A stretch of 64,000 nucleotides of DNA. It comes from W-Chloroflexi-9 sp045863195 (GTDB lineage: Bacteria; Chloroflexota; Dehalococcoidia; UBA2979). The stretch lies in NCBI GenBank assembly GCA_045863195.1, contig BTUI01000005.1, positions 124,001 through 188,000 of the forward strand, in the 5' to 3' direction. Of this stretch, positions 10,315 through 18,398 are shown piece after piece. The notes under the pieces are model-generated. The model was not told where the DNA came from. It did no database searches and saw only the letters and a list, made by a program, of their open reading frames with translations. The position numbers were made by a program, and so were the translations under genes. Position 1 is the stretch's first letter; every line of letters begins with the position of its first letter.

Positions 10315-10679
10315 TGCAGGGCTCCCTTCTTCCAGGCGTAGCCGAGGCCGAGCGCCAGGATGGCGATGAAGATCACCATGAGCCAGTAAGCGAAGGCGCC
10401 GACGCCGATGAAGGAGAGCGCCCACGGGAAGATGAACACCGCCTCCACGTCAAAGATGACGAAGAGGATCGCGTACAGATAGAAGCGCATGCCCACGTTG
10501 GTGGACGCCCGCCGGAGCGGCAGCATGCCACACTCGTAGGTCGTCCCCTTGGACGGCTCGCTGGAGAACGGGGCCAGCAACCGCGTCACAACCAGGGCCG
10601 TGATGACGAGGATGAAGCCGACCACCGTGGCGAGCAGAACGGGAACATAATTCGTCAGGAGAAGGTCGGCTGCAGCCAC
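10305..10679 (-). CDS. nuoA: NADH-quinone oxidoreductase subunit A
   Basis: 124-residue, three-helix membrane subunit and the first gene of the cluster. The conserved FSSEPSKGTTYECGMLP loop and RFYLYAILFVIFDVEAVFIFPWA helix are present. It starts at GTG (10677-10679) with GGGAG a few bases upstream. A promoter candidate lies about 75 bases upstream (10754-10782). Confidence 0.94.
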   Translation of the reverse strand: MAAADLLLTNYVPVLLATVVGFILVITALVVTRLLAPFSSEPSKGTTYECGMLPLRRASTNVGMRFYLYAILFVIFDVEAVFIFPWALSFIGVGAFAYWLMVIFIAILALGLGYAWKKGALQWR

Positions 10680-10753
10680 CGGGACTCCCGATCCAGCGCG
10701 CCAGTCATGGGCGCGCGAACGCCTCGCAAGGCGATCTGCCTCGTCGGTGAGGG

Positions 10754-10782
10754 AACGTAACAGTGGCCCTAGTGAGTGTCAA
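10754..10782 (-). promoter_or_regulatory. putative promoter of the nuo cluster
   Basis: On the minus strand, TTGACA (10777-10782) is separated by exactly 17 bases from TACGTT (10754-10759). Transcription would begin near 10747, giving a 5' UTR of roughly 70 bases before nuoA. The -35 is perfect, the -10 matches at three positions. Confidence 0.5.
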
Positions 10783-10832
10783 CGAACGCCGTATCACGCA
10801 GACACGGCTAACCAACACATCCTGCACGCGAG

Positions 10833-11633
10833 TTACGTCGCGAGGTCGCTCGCTTCGATCACAAGCGTGCTGAACGCGGCGTGCAGCGCCGCGCCGGCGG
10901 CGACCCACGTCCCCGCAGCCGCGCCCGTGGCCGCTTCCAGCGGCGCGGCCAGCCCGCCCGCCTCCCGCACGATGAGCGCGCCCGCGGCGACGTCCCACGG
11001 CTGCACGCCGCGCTCGAAGTAGGCGTCTAGCCGCCCGCAGGCGACCCAGCAGAGGTCGAGCGCCGCGGAACCGCCCCGACGGATGTCGCGGACGCGCGGC
11101 ACGACCCGCGCGACGATCGCGCCCTGGCGCTCGCGCACGGCGGTCTCGTAGCCGAACCCGGTGCCCACGAGCGCCCTCGCCGGGTCGGCCTCAGTGCCCG
11201 GGTGGATGGGGCGGCCGTTGAGCGTGGCGCCGTGGCCGAGGGCGGCAGCGAACGTCTCGCCGCGCGAGGGGTCGAAGACGCATCCCGCCACGGCGACGCC
11301 CTCCACCTCCGCCGCCACCGAGACGGCGAAGGCGGGGATGCGGTAGAGGTAGTTGACGGTGCCATCCAGCGGGTCGACGACCCAGCGGACGCCGCTGGCG
11401 CCCGCCCGGCTCGTCCCCTCCTCGCCGAGGATGCCGTCGTCCGGCCGCTCGCCGAGGAGCCGCGCGAGGAGCAGCGCCTCCGAGGCGTGGTCGACCTCCG
11501 TCACCACGTCCGTGGCGCTGGACTTCGTCGTCACCTCCCGCTCGTGGGCGAGGCGGTCGAGCAGGAGCGCGCCCGCCTCCTGCGCCGCGCGGACGGCCAG
11601 GTCACGCAGCGCCAGCGGGTCGGGCGCGGTCAT
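10833..11633 (-). CDS. inositol monophosphatase family protein
   Basis: 266-residue Mg2+-dependent phosphatase of the SuhB/IMPase family, which hydrolyses inositol phosphates or related sugar and nucleotide phosphates. The metal-site motifs are all present: GEEG near residue 70, WVVDPLDGTVNY and the late WDVAAGALIVREAGG. ATG lies five bases after the valS stop, so it is probably the second gene of a valS operon. The exact substrate (inositol-1-P, histidinol-P or PAP) cannot be told from motifs alone. Confidence 0.85.
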   Translation of the reverse strand: MTAPDPLALRDLAVRAAQEAGALLLDRLAHEREVTTKSSATDVVTEVDHASEALLLARLLGERPDDGILGEEGTSRAGASGVRWVVDPLDGTVNYLYRIPAFAVSVAAEVEGVAVAGCVFDPSRGETFAAALGHGATLNGRPIHPGTEADPARALVGTGFGYETAVRERQGAIVARVVPRVRDIRRGGSAALDLCWVACGRLDAYFERGVQPWDVAAGALIVREAGGLAAPLEAATGAAAGTWVAAGAALHAAFSTLVIEASDLAT

Positions 11634-11638
11634 GCGGG

Positions 11639-14320
11639 CTACCCGATCTCGGCGAGGGAGGCGCGCAGGCCCTCCAACCGCGTGCGGGCGATGGCGAGGC
11701 GCTCCTCTTCCTTCGCGACCACGTCTGCGGGCGCCTTCGAGCGGAACGCTTCGTTGGCGAGCTTCGCCGACTGGCGGCCGACTTCGCCCTCCGCCTCCGC
11801 GATCTGCTTCTCGAGGCGCGCGCGCTCCGCGGCCACATCGAACAGCCCGGCCATCGGCAGCACCACGGCGCCGGTGGCGAGCACGGACGTCACGACGCCC
11901 TCGGAGGGGGCGGCGGAGGCGTCCGTGACGACGTGGAGCGGGCGCACGCGCGCGAGGTTCTCCACGGCCTCACGCAGGCCCTCCACGGCCGGGGCGGCCT
12001 CCGCGGCGACGATGTAGCCCTCCACCCAGCGGCCGGCGTCCACGCGCTTTTCGGCGCGGATGTTGCGGATGCCGCGGATGAAGTCCTGCACCGCGCCAAA
12101 CTGCCGCTCCGCCTCTTCGTCGCGGCGTGCGGCATCGGCCACGGGGTACCGCGCGACGATCAGCGCAGGCGCGCCGTCCGCGTCCGGGCTCAGCGTGACC
12201 AGGCGCTGCCAGATCTCCTCCGTGACGTACGGCATGATCGGGTGCAGCAGGCGCAGGATCGCGTCCAGCACGTGGACGAGCACCGGCAGCGCGCTGCGGT
12301 CGCCCGCGCGCACGCGCACCTTCGCGACCTCGATGTACCAGTCCGCGAACTCGTCCCAGAAGAAGTCGCGCACCTGGCGCAACGCCTCGGAGAGTTCGAA
12401 GCGCTCCATCAGGCGCGTGCTGTCCTCCGTCACCGTGGCGAGACGGCTCAGGATCCAGCGGTCCTCCAGCGCGCCGGCGCCGGGCGCGGGCAGCGCGAGG
12501 TCATCGGACGGCTCGACCATCTGGAGGACGAAGCGCGAGGCGTTCCACAGCTTGTTGGAGAAGTTGCGGCCCGCCTCCAGCCGGTCGTCCGTGATGCGCT
12601 GGTCGTTGCCGGGGCTGGTGCCGGAGACGAGCGCGTAGCGCAGGCCGTCCGTGCCGACCTTCGCGATCACCTCCAGCGGGTCGACCACGTTGCCGCGCGA
12701 CTTGGACATCTTCGCGCCGTCCGGCGCGCGCACGAGGCCGTGGAGGTAGACCGTCTCGAACGGCACCACGCCGTCCATGTTGTAGAGCGAGAGCATCACC
12801 ATCCGGGCGACCCAGAAGAAGATGATGTCGTACCCGGTCTCCATGACCTGCGTGGGGTAGAAGCGCTTCAGGTCGTCCGTGTCATCCGGCCAGCCGAGCG
12901 TGGAGTGCGGCCAGAGGCCGGACGAGAACCACGTGTCGAGGGTGTCCTCGTCCTGGCGGATCGCCTCCGAGTGGCACGCCTCGCAGCGGATCGGGGTCTC
13001 GATGGCGACCGTGAGGTGGTTGCAGGCATCGCAGTACCAGACGGGGATGCGGTGGCCCCACCAGATCTGGCGGCTGATGCACCAGTCGCGGATGTTCTCC
13101 ATCCAGTGCAGGTAGATGCGTTCGAAGCGGTCCGGGACGAACCTGATGCGGCCGCTCGTCACCGCCTCGATCGCGGGCTGTGCCAGCGTCTTCGCGTCCA
13201 CCCACCACTGCATCGAGATCAGCGGCTCAACGATGGTGCGGCTGCGCTGGCAGTGGCCGATGGCGTGCGTGTACGGCTCGGTCTTCTCCAGGCGGCCGTT
13301 CGCTTCCAGGTCGGCGACCAGCGCCTTGCGCGCGGCGAAGCGCTCCATGCCGCGGTACTGGCCGGCGTGCTCGTTGAGCGTGCCGTCCGGGTTCATGATC
13401 GAGATGATCTCGAGGCCGTGGCGCTCGCCGATCTCGAAGTCCACCGGGTCGTGCCCGGGCGTCACCTTCAGCGCGCCTGAGCCGGACTCCATGCTCACGG
13501 CGGTGTCGCCGATGATCGGCACCAGCCGTCCGTTCGTCGGCACCACGGCGCGCTTGCCGATCAGGCCGGCATACCTCGGGTCCTCCGGGTGCACGGCGAT
13601 CGCGGTGTCGGCGGGGATCGTCTCCGGGCGCGTGGTCGCGATCACGATGTCGCGCCCGAGGGGCGTGCCGTCCGCCTCCGCGATCGCGTAGCGGACGTGC
13701 CAGAACGCGCCCGGCTCGTCCTCGTACTCCACTTCGATGTCGGAGATCGCGGAGCCGCAGTCCACGCACCAGTTGATCAGGCGCTCGGCGCGGTAGATCA
13801 GCCCGTCGTTGTAGAGGTGCTTGAAGGTGGTGCGGACGGACTTCTCGCGCTGCTCGTCCATCGTGAACGCCTCGCGGCTCCAGTCCGCGGAGGCGCCCAG
13901 GCGGCGGTGCTGCGTGGAGATGCGGTCGCGCGAGCGACGCACGAAGTCCCACGTGCGGTTCAGGAATTCCTCGCGGCCGATGTCATGGCGGGAGATGCCC
14001 TCACGCGCGAGGTCGCGCTCGATGATCGCGTTCACGGCGATGGCGGCGTGGTCCACGCCGGGCAGCCAGAGGGTGTCGTCGCCGAGCATGCGGTGCCAGC
14101 GGACGAGCGCGTCCTCGACTGTGTTGGTGAGGGCGTGGCCCATGTGCAACTCACCGGTGAGGTTCGGCGGCGGCATGATCACCGTGAACGAACGCGCGCC
14201 GGGCCGGTTCGGCTTGAAGTAGCCGCTGCGCTCCCACCACTCGTAGAGCGGCTGCTCCACCGCGGCGGCGTCATAGGACGTCGCCATCTCCTTCGGGTCG
14301 AGGTTGGGCGCAGCGGTCAT
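11639..14320 (-). CDS. valS: valine--tRNA ligase
   Basis: 893-residue class I aminoacyl-tRNA synthetase that charges tRNA-Val with valine and edits mischarged threonine. The HIGH-type motif is HMGH at residues 59-62 (within PPPNLTGELHMGHAL), KMSKS lies at 537-541, two CxxC knuckles lie in the zinc-binding/connective regions, and the last 65 or so residues form the Val-specific C-terminal coiled coil. Length fits the family. The leader (14345-14460) contains a valine-codon reading frame and a terminator, strongly suggesting attenuation. It is probably co-transcribed with the IMPase-family gene. Confidence 0.96.
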   Translation of the reverse strand: MTAAPNLDPKEMATSYDAAAVEQPLYEWWERSGYFKPNRPGARSFTVIMPPPNLTGELHMGHALTNTVEDALVRWHRMLGDDTLWLPGVDHAAIAVNAIIERDLAREGISRHDIGREEFLNRTWDFVRRSRDRISTQHRRLGASADWSREAFTMDEQREKSVRTTFKHLYNDGLIYRAERLINWCVDCGSAISDIEVEYEDEPGAFWHVRYAIAEADGTPLGRDIVIATTRPETIPADTAIAVHPEDPRYAGLIGKRAVVPTNGRLVPIIGDTAVSMESGSGALKVTPGHDPVDFEIGERHGLEIISIMNPDGTLNEHAGQYRGMERFAARKALVADLEANGRLEKTEPYTHAIGHCQRSRTIVEPLISMQWWVDAKTLAQPAIEAVTSGRIRFVPDRFERIYLHWMENIRDWCISRQIWWGHRIPVWYCDACNHLTVAIETPIRCEACHSEAIRQDEDTLDTWFSSGLWPHSTLGWPDDTDDLKRFYPTQVMETGYDIIFFWVARMVMLSLYNMDGVVPFETVYLHGLVRAPDGAKMSKSRGNVVDPLEVIAKVGTDGLRYALVSGTSPGNDQRITDDRLEAGRNFSNKLWNASRFVLQMVEPSDDLALPAPGAGALEDRWILSRLATVTEDSTRLMERFELSEALRQVRDFFWDEFADWYIEVAKVRVRAGDRSALPVLVHVLDAILRLLHPIMPYVTEEIWQRLVTLSPDADGAPALIVARYPVADAARRDEEAERQFGAVQDFIRGIRNIRAEKRVDAGRWVEGYIVAAEAAPAVEGLREAVENLARVRPLHVVTDASAAPSEGVVTSVLATGAVVLPMAGLFDVAAERARLEKQIAEAEGEVGRQSAKLANEAFRSKAPADVVAKEEERLAIARTRLEGLRASLAEIG

Positions 14321-14350
14321 GTGGGGGTCCCCTCGGGTGATCGGGCAACG

Positions 14351-14375
14351 AAAACGCCCCGCGCGGGCGGGGCGT
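14351..14375 (-). terminator. intrinsic terminator in the valS leader (attenuator)
   Basis: A 9-bp stem (367-375 side ACGCCCCGC with 354-362 side GCGGGGCGT, last three digits of 14354-14375) with a four-base loop is followed on the minus strand by TTTTCGTT. It lies about 25 bases before the valS ATG, downstream of the leader peptide stop. In this position it can only act on valS transcription. Confidence 0.75.
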
Positions 14376-14402
14376 ACGGCGGCGTGCGGAGCGCTGAGGG
14401 CG

Positions 14403-14456
14403 CTACGCGCGTCGCCGGGTGGGTACTACTACGACTACGGACGGGTGCGTCTGCAT
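14403..14456 (-). CDS. valine-rich leader peptide upstream of valS (17 aa)
   Basis: A 17-codon frame, ATG to TAG, encodes MQTHPSVVVVVPTRRRA. Codons 7-11 are five consecutive valine codons (GTA GTC GTA GTA GTA), four of them the GTA codon that looks rare in neighbouring genes. It ends about 28 bases before the start of the intrinsic terminator hairpin that precedes valS. This is the classic arrangement of ribosome-mediated attenuation: stalling at Val codons when charged tRNA-Val is scarce would favour read-through. No good Shine-Dalgarno is visible; a TACGAT box ends 9 bases upstream of the ATG, so translation may begin at or close to the mRNA 5' end. Translation is inferred, not shown. Confidence 0.65.
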   Translation of the reverse strand: MQTHPSVVVVVPTRRRA

Positions 14457-14492
14457 CAGGCGGGGATCGTACTACGCGCCCGCGGTCCGGGG

Positions 14493-14521
14493 TTGACGGG
14501 CATCGAGCCACGACGTATAAC
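14493..14521 (+). promoter_or_regulatory. promoter of the arsR cluster
   Basis: TTGACG (14493-14498), a 17-base spacer and TATAAC (14516-14521) form one of the best sigma-70-type promoters in the window. Transcription would start near 14528, about 24 bases before the arsR ATG. Confidence 0.75.
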
Positions 14522-14547
14522 CAAACCGTTCTAGAACTGATTGGTTA
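14518..14547. promoter_or_regulatory. palindromic operator over the arsR -10 box
   Basis: A 30-bp imperfect palindrome: outer arms TAACCAA / TTGGTTA, inner perfect 10-mer GTTCTAGAAC, separated by three unmatched bases on each side. It begins inside the -10 box and spans the expected transcription start, so a bound dimer would block initiation. The obvious ligand is the ArsR-family protein encoded directly downstream. Confidence 0.7.
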
Positions 14548-14551
14548 TGCG

Positions 14552-14929
14552 ATGTCTCCTGTTGCTGCACCAGACACCGTCCCGGACGACACCCTCGACG
14601 CCACGTTCGCGGCGCTCGCCGACCCGACGCGACGCGCGATCCTCGCGCGGCTCGCGCACGGGGAGGCGTCCGTGAACGAACTGGCCGAGCCGTTCGCGAT
14701 GAGCCAGCCGGCGATCTCCAAGCACCTGCGCGTGCTGGAACGCGCCGGCCTCATCACCCGCCACCGGGACGGCAAGCGACGCCCGTGCCGCCTCAGCGCG
14801 ACCCCGCTCGCCATCGCGGACGAGTGGATCGAGGCGTACCGGCAGCACTGGGAGCAGCAGTTCCAGCGCCTGGACGCACTGCTCGATGAACTCCAGCCGG
14901 CCCCGGCGTCGAAACGCCGCAAGCGATAG
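14552..14929 (+). CDS. ArsR-family transcriptional repressor
   Basis: 125-residue winged-helix regulator. The N-terminal ALADPTRRAILARLAHGEASVNELAE and recognition helix MSQPAISKHLRVLERAGLI are typical of the SmtB/ArsR fold. The metal-sensing CxC helix motif is absent, so it probably senses something other than arsenic or zinc, as in the common ArsR-SRPBCC pairs. The ATG at 14552 is preferred as it leaves the operator upstream untranslated; no Shine-Dalgarno is visible. It is followed after 8 bases by the SRPBCC gene and is likely autoregulated through the palindrome at 14518-14547. Confidence 0.9.
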   Translation: MSPVAAPDTVPDDTLDATFAALADPTRRAILARLAHGEASVNELAEPFAMSQPAISKHLRVLERAGLITRHRDGKRRPCRLSATPLAIADEWIEAYRQHWEQQFQRLDALLDELQPAPASKRRKR

Positions 14930-14937
14930 GACTCCCC

Positions 14938-15423
14938 ATGCCCGTCATCCAACCGGCGCGCGTCGCCGCGCTCGGCGACCTCGAGATCGAGGTGGCCCGC
15001 ACGTTCAACGCACCACGCGCCCTGGTCGCCCGCGCATTCACGGAGCCCGCGCTGCTGCAGCGCTGGCTCGGGGTCTTCGGCGACTGGTCGTGGGCGTCCT
15101 GCGAGATCGATGTGCGGCCCGGCGGCTCGTATCGGTGGGAGTGGCGTCAGCCGAACGGTGCGGTGCTCGTCCTCAGCGGCGACTACCGCGAGGTGACGCC
15201 GGAGGTGCGCTACGTCATGACCCAGCGGTACGAGGGACTCCCCGAGTTCCCGAACGAGATGCTGGTGACGATGACGCTGGAGGAAGAGGCGGGACGCACC
15301 ACGGTGGTGCAGGTCTCCCGCTACGCGACGCGCGAGGAGCGCGACCGCGACCTGCAGTACATGCCGAACGGCATCGAGCCGTCCTACGCGACGCTGGACG
15401 GGGTGCTCGCCGCCGCCGCATAG
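14938..15423 (+). CDS. SRPBCC / AHSA1-domain protein
   Basis: 161-residue START-like fold protein of the activator-of-Hsp90 (AHSA1) family, which in bacteria usually binds small hydrophobic ligands. The opening EIEVARTFNAPRALVARAFTEP and LLQRWLG are typical, as is DVRPGGSYRWEWRQPNG. ATG follows AGGA by 6 bases. It is 8 bases downstream of arsR, and such pairs are very common; the regulator presumably controls it. Its ligand is unknown. Confidence 0.85.
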   Translation: MPVIQPARVAALGDLEIEVARTFNAPRALVARAFTEPALLQRWLGVFGDWSWASCEIDVRPGGSYRWEWRQPNGAVLVLSGDYREVTPEVRYVMTQRYEGLPEFPNEMLVTMTLEEEAGRTTVVQVSRYATREERDRDLQYMPNGIEPSYATLDGVLAAAA

Positions 15424-15527
15424 CGGCAGCCCGCGCGCGGGATCGTGGGGAACGCGGCGCGGCGGTACCATGCCGCGGCGGTCGCCGGAAGTCGGCGGTG
15501 CGGCGAGGCATCCCGAAAGGCGACACC

Positions 15528-16082
15528 ATGCTCCAGGCGCAGGGCGTGAACTATCCGGCGATCATCGTCCGGAACATGGAGGACTCGGTCCGCTTCTACC
15601 AGCGGCTGGGCCTGCAGCCGCTCTACGTGGAGCCCAACCGGGACGACCCGGAGTCGATCGTCGCGGTGCTCAGCGCCGGCGGCAGCGACTCGTTCGTCAT
15701 GCTTGTGGGCCCCATGAAGCCGGGCAGCGTGCGCCTCGCGGACGCGCAGCCGGGCATCGGCTCCATGCAGTACCTGTCCTTCCACGTCACGCTGGACCAG
15801 ATGAACAGCATGTGGGACGAGATGTCCCGTTCCGGCGTGCAGGGCTCAGAGCAGATCAAGCGCGGCTACGAACGCCTCGTGTTCCTGGAGGACCCGAACG
15901 GCGTGCTGATCACGCTCGTCGCGTGGGGCGTGGAGCCGCCGCGCGGCATGCCGAAGACGCTGGTCCTGCAGGTCGCCGCGATGCTCCGCGAGCGCGCCGG
16001 CGCGATGTACATCGAGGACGAGCACATCGAGGGCGCGATCCGCGAGATCGAGGCGGCGACGCGCGAGGAGCGCGGCGGCTAG
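15528..16082 (+). CDS. glyoxalase/VOC-superfamily protein
   Basis: 184-residue protein whose first 130 residues form a vicinal-oxygen-chelate module (YPAIIVRNMEDSVRFYQRLGLQPLYVE ... FLEDPNGVLITLVAW), a pattern shared by glyoxalases, dioxygenases and resistance proteins. About 50 residues after the VOC part (PPRGMPKTLVLQVAAMLRERAGAMY onward) are charged and helical and do not belong to the fold. ATG has GAAAGG eight bases upstream. It follows the SRPBCC gene by about 100 bases and may share its transcript. Function not assigned. Confidence 0.75.
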   Translation: MLQAQGVNYPAIIVRNMEDSVRFYQRLGLQPLYVEPNRDDPESIVAVLSAGGSDSFVMLVGPMKPGSVRLADAQPGIGSMQYLSFHVTLDQMNSMWDEMSRSGVQGSEQIKRGYERLVFLEDPNGVLITLVAWGVEPPRGMPKTLVLQVAAMLRERAGAMYIEDEHIEGAIREIEAATREERGG

Positions 16083-16092
16083 TGAGCCGCCA

Positions 16093-16812
16093 CTAGTCGA
16101 CGTCGATGCTCGATGCGCCGCTGGTCTCCACCAGCACGCGCGTCGCGTCCTTCGACACCGTCACGCGCGACGCGCCGCTCGCGTCGCCGCGCACCTCCAC
16201 CGCACCGCGCACCTCCGCGCGGCTGGCGCCGGAGACGTCCACCACCGCTTTCGCGATCACGACCCCATCGAGGTCGACGCGCGAGGCACCGCTCACGGAC
16301 AGGTCGGCGTCGGCGACATCACCGTCGCGCAGGGTCACGGTAGAGGCGCCGCTGGCGGCGATGTCGAGCAGCGTCGTGCGCACGTCCGGCGCCTCGATGC
16401 GGCTGGCGCCGCTCACCTTCAGCCGCACCGCGTCGCCCTCCAGCGAGCCGGCGACGATGACGGAGGACGCGCCGCTCGCCGTGATCTCATCGAGCGCGGC
16501 GACGCGCACGACGATCTTCGCGCCGTCCGAGGGGCGCATGTTGCGGTCGGCGTCCAGCACCAGCACGCCGCCGTCCACGCTGACCTCGATGCCGTCGATC
16601 AGGTTGTCGTCGTAGATGACCTCGACGGAAGGCTCGCCCGCCGCGACGGTCACTTCCACCCGGATCGCGCGGGAGACATCGATCGCGGTGAACTCGCCGA
16701 CCTCGCGCGTCTCGGTGACGAGGTCGCCCGACCCGCCCTCCCCGACGATGCCGGAGCAGCCGGTGAGGAGCAGGGTGAACGCGAATGCAGCGAGGGCCAG
16801 GGGACGGCGCAT
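16093..16812 (-). CDS. DUF2807 (head-GIN) lipoprotein
   Basis: 239-residue putative surface lipoprotein. The signal sequence ends in the lipobox LLTG-C19. The remainder is a run of short beta-rungs, each punctuated by SGAS (ASGASSV, VSGASRI, ASGASTV, VSGASRV and so on), the hallmark of DUF2807 beta-solenoids. Role unknown; in other bacteria such proteins accompany envelope-stress or ECF-sigma systems. ATG is preceded by GGAGG at ideal spacing. It converges with the glyoxalase gene. Confidence 0.85.
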   Translation of the reverse strand: MRRPLALAAFAFTLLLTGCSGIVGEGGSGDLVTETREVGEFTAIDVSRAIRVEVTVAAGEPSVEVIYDDNLIDGIEVSVDGGVLVLDADRNMRPSDGAKIVVRVAALDEITASGASSVIVAGSLEGDAVRLKVSGASRIEAPDVRTTLLDIAASGASTVTLRDGDVADADLSVSGASRVDLDGVVIAKAVVDVSGASRAEVRGAVEVRGDASGASRVTVSKDATRVLVETSGASSIDVD

Positions 16813-16875
16813 GGGGGTACCTCCATCGGATCGTGACGCATGATGCTCCGCGCGCGCCGCACATGCGAGGGCGAA

Positions 16876-16904
16876 ACGGACGGCCCCGGCAATGCCGGGG
16901 CCGT
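16876..16904 (-). terminator. intrinsic terminator after the acyl-CoA dehydrogenase gene
   Basis: A perfect 11-bp stem (16880-16890 with 16894-16904), three-base loop, followed on the minus strand by CCGTTT. The short T-run is offset by three bases, so efficiency is uncertain. Confidence 0.6.
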
Positions 16905-16938
16905 TGGCGTTACACGCGTGGAGCCGACTGGCGGAGGG

Positions 16939-18114
16939 TCAGCCGCGCGGCAGGCCGAGCCCGCGCTGGGCGATGATGTTGCGCTGCACCTCGGACGTGC
17001 CGGCGGCGATCGTCGCGGAGACGGCTTCAAGGTATGCCTGCGAGAACGCACCGCCGAGGCGGGCGTACGGCGAGCCGGGCGCGAGCTGCGAGGCGGGGCC
17101 GAGCAGGTGCATGCCGGTGGTGGCGACACGCTGGGTCAGTTCGGAGCCGTACAGCTTCGAGACGCTCGCTTCGTGGTTCGGGATCAGGCCCTGCTCCTGC
17201 AGTTGCGGGACGCGGTAGGCCACGTTGTAGCCCACCTGCAGTTCGATCCAGCGATCCGCGAGTTCGTACCGCGCGGACGGGTTGTTCTTGATGAGCGACG
17301 ACTCGTCTTTCGCGGCGGTGACGAGGCGCTCGATGTTGCGCTTCGCGTGCGAGTACGCGGAGACGCCGGAACGCTCGAGGTCGAGCGTGGTCATCACCTG
17401 GTACCAGCCGCGGTTCTCCTGCCCGACGAGGTTCTCCGTGGAGACGCGGACGTTCTCGAAGAACACCTCGTTCAGGTTGCGGCCGCCGTCCATGCTCTCC
17501 ATCGGTCGGATGGAGATGCCGGGGGCGTCCATCGGCACGATCAGGTTGGAGATGCCTCGGTGCTTCGGCGCGTGCGGGTCGGTGCGCGCGGCGAGCCAGC
17601 CCATGGAGGCGTCCTGCGCGCCCGCGGCGAAGATCTTCACGCCGTTGATCACGTACTCGTCGCCATCGCGGACGGCGCGCGTCTGGATGCTGGCGAGGTC
17701 TGAGCCGGAGCCCGGCTCGGTGTAGAGGGCGGACCAGGTGTCCTCACCCTGTGCGATGCGGGGGAGATAGAGGCGCCGCTGCGCCTCGTTGCCGAACTGC
17801 ATGAGGGCGGGGCCGACCCAGGAGACGCCGGTGCCGCCGCCGCCTGGCATGCGTGTGTAGGAGGTCTCGTCCGTGAAGATCGCCTGCGTGATCTGCGGGG
17901 TGTCCAGGCCGCCGTATTCCTTCGGCCAGGACATCGCCAGCCAGTTCTTGTCGGCCAGCGCCTTGTTCATGAAGCGCGCCATCTCCGCGCGCTCTTCCGG
18001 GCGGACATCGCCCAGGAACTCTCGGTCCGCCCATCCCTCCGGCAGCTGGCCGGCGAGGAACGCGCGCAGCTCCGCGCGGAAGCGCTCTTCCTCCGGGGTG
18101 AACGAGAAGTCCAT
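16939..18114 (-). CDS. acyl-CoA dehydrogenase family protein
   Basis: 391-residue flavoprotein expected to desaturate an acyl-CoA thioester at the alpha-beta bond. FAD/substrate motifs are visible: YTEPGSGSDLASIQTRA mid-protein and AAGTSEVQRNIIAQRGLGLPR at the end. The position that usually carries the catalytic Glu (EGT) reads AAGT, as in FadE-type enzymes of sterol or branched-chain degradation, which sometimes work as heteromers. The ATG at 18112-18114 is fixed by TGGAGG seven bases upstream. It is divergent from prs. Confidence 0.85.
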   Translation of the reverse strand: MDFSFTPEEERFRAELRAFLAGQLPEGWADREFLGDVRPEERAEMARFMNKALADKNWLAMSWPKEYGGLDTPQITQAIFTDETSYTRMPGGGGTGVSWVGPALMQFGNEAQRRLYLPRIAQGEDTWSALYTEPGSGSDLASIQTRAVRDGDEYVINGVKIFAAGAQDASMGWLAARTDPHAPKHRGISNLIVPMDAPGISIRPMESMDGGRNLNEVFFENVRVSTENLVGQENRGWYQVMTTLDLERSGVSAYSHAKRNIERLVTAAKDESSLIKNNPSARYELADRWIELQVGYNVAYRVPQLQEQGLIPNHEASVSKLYGSELTQRVATTGMHLLGPASQLAPGSPYARLGGAFSQAYLEAVSATIAAGTSEVQRNIIAQRGLGLPRG

Positions 18115-18398
18115 GCACGAACCTCCAGGGGCCGGGGTGCCCGGAAGTGCCAGGCGGGCCGGGACGCGTGGCCGCCGAGGCTGCTCGGTCGGCCCGGGTG
18201 CGCCTCGTACATAACGGGCGCGCATCGATTGTACCAACGCCACCGGCGCGCGCGAATGGCGGCCTCCGGTGGCCACCGCGGGTGTTGGGGGCAGGTTGAG
18301 GCGGCTGCCCGGAGGCGGGTGTTACCATCGAGACTCTGGCCCCGCGAAGTCCGTGGACGCCCCGAATGACACGCCCCGCACCTGCTCGGAGGCCGCTC

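Noticed and set aside
14321..14551. T-box riboswitch in the valS leader
   Set aside because: No AGGGTGGNACCGCG-type T-box sequence precedes the terminator; a leader peptide fits better.
16093..16812. Phage tail fibre from repeated SGAS motifs
   Set aside because: Lipobox and DUF2807 rungs explain the repeats.
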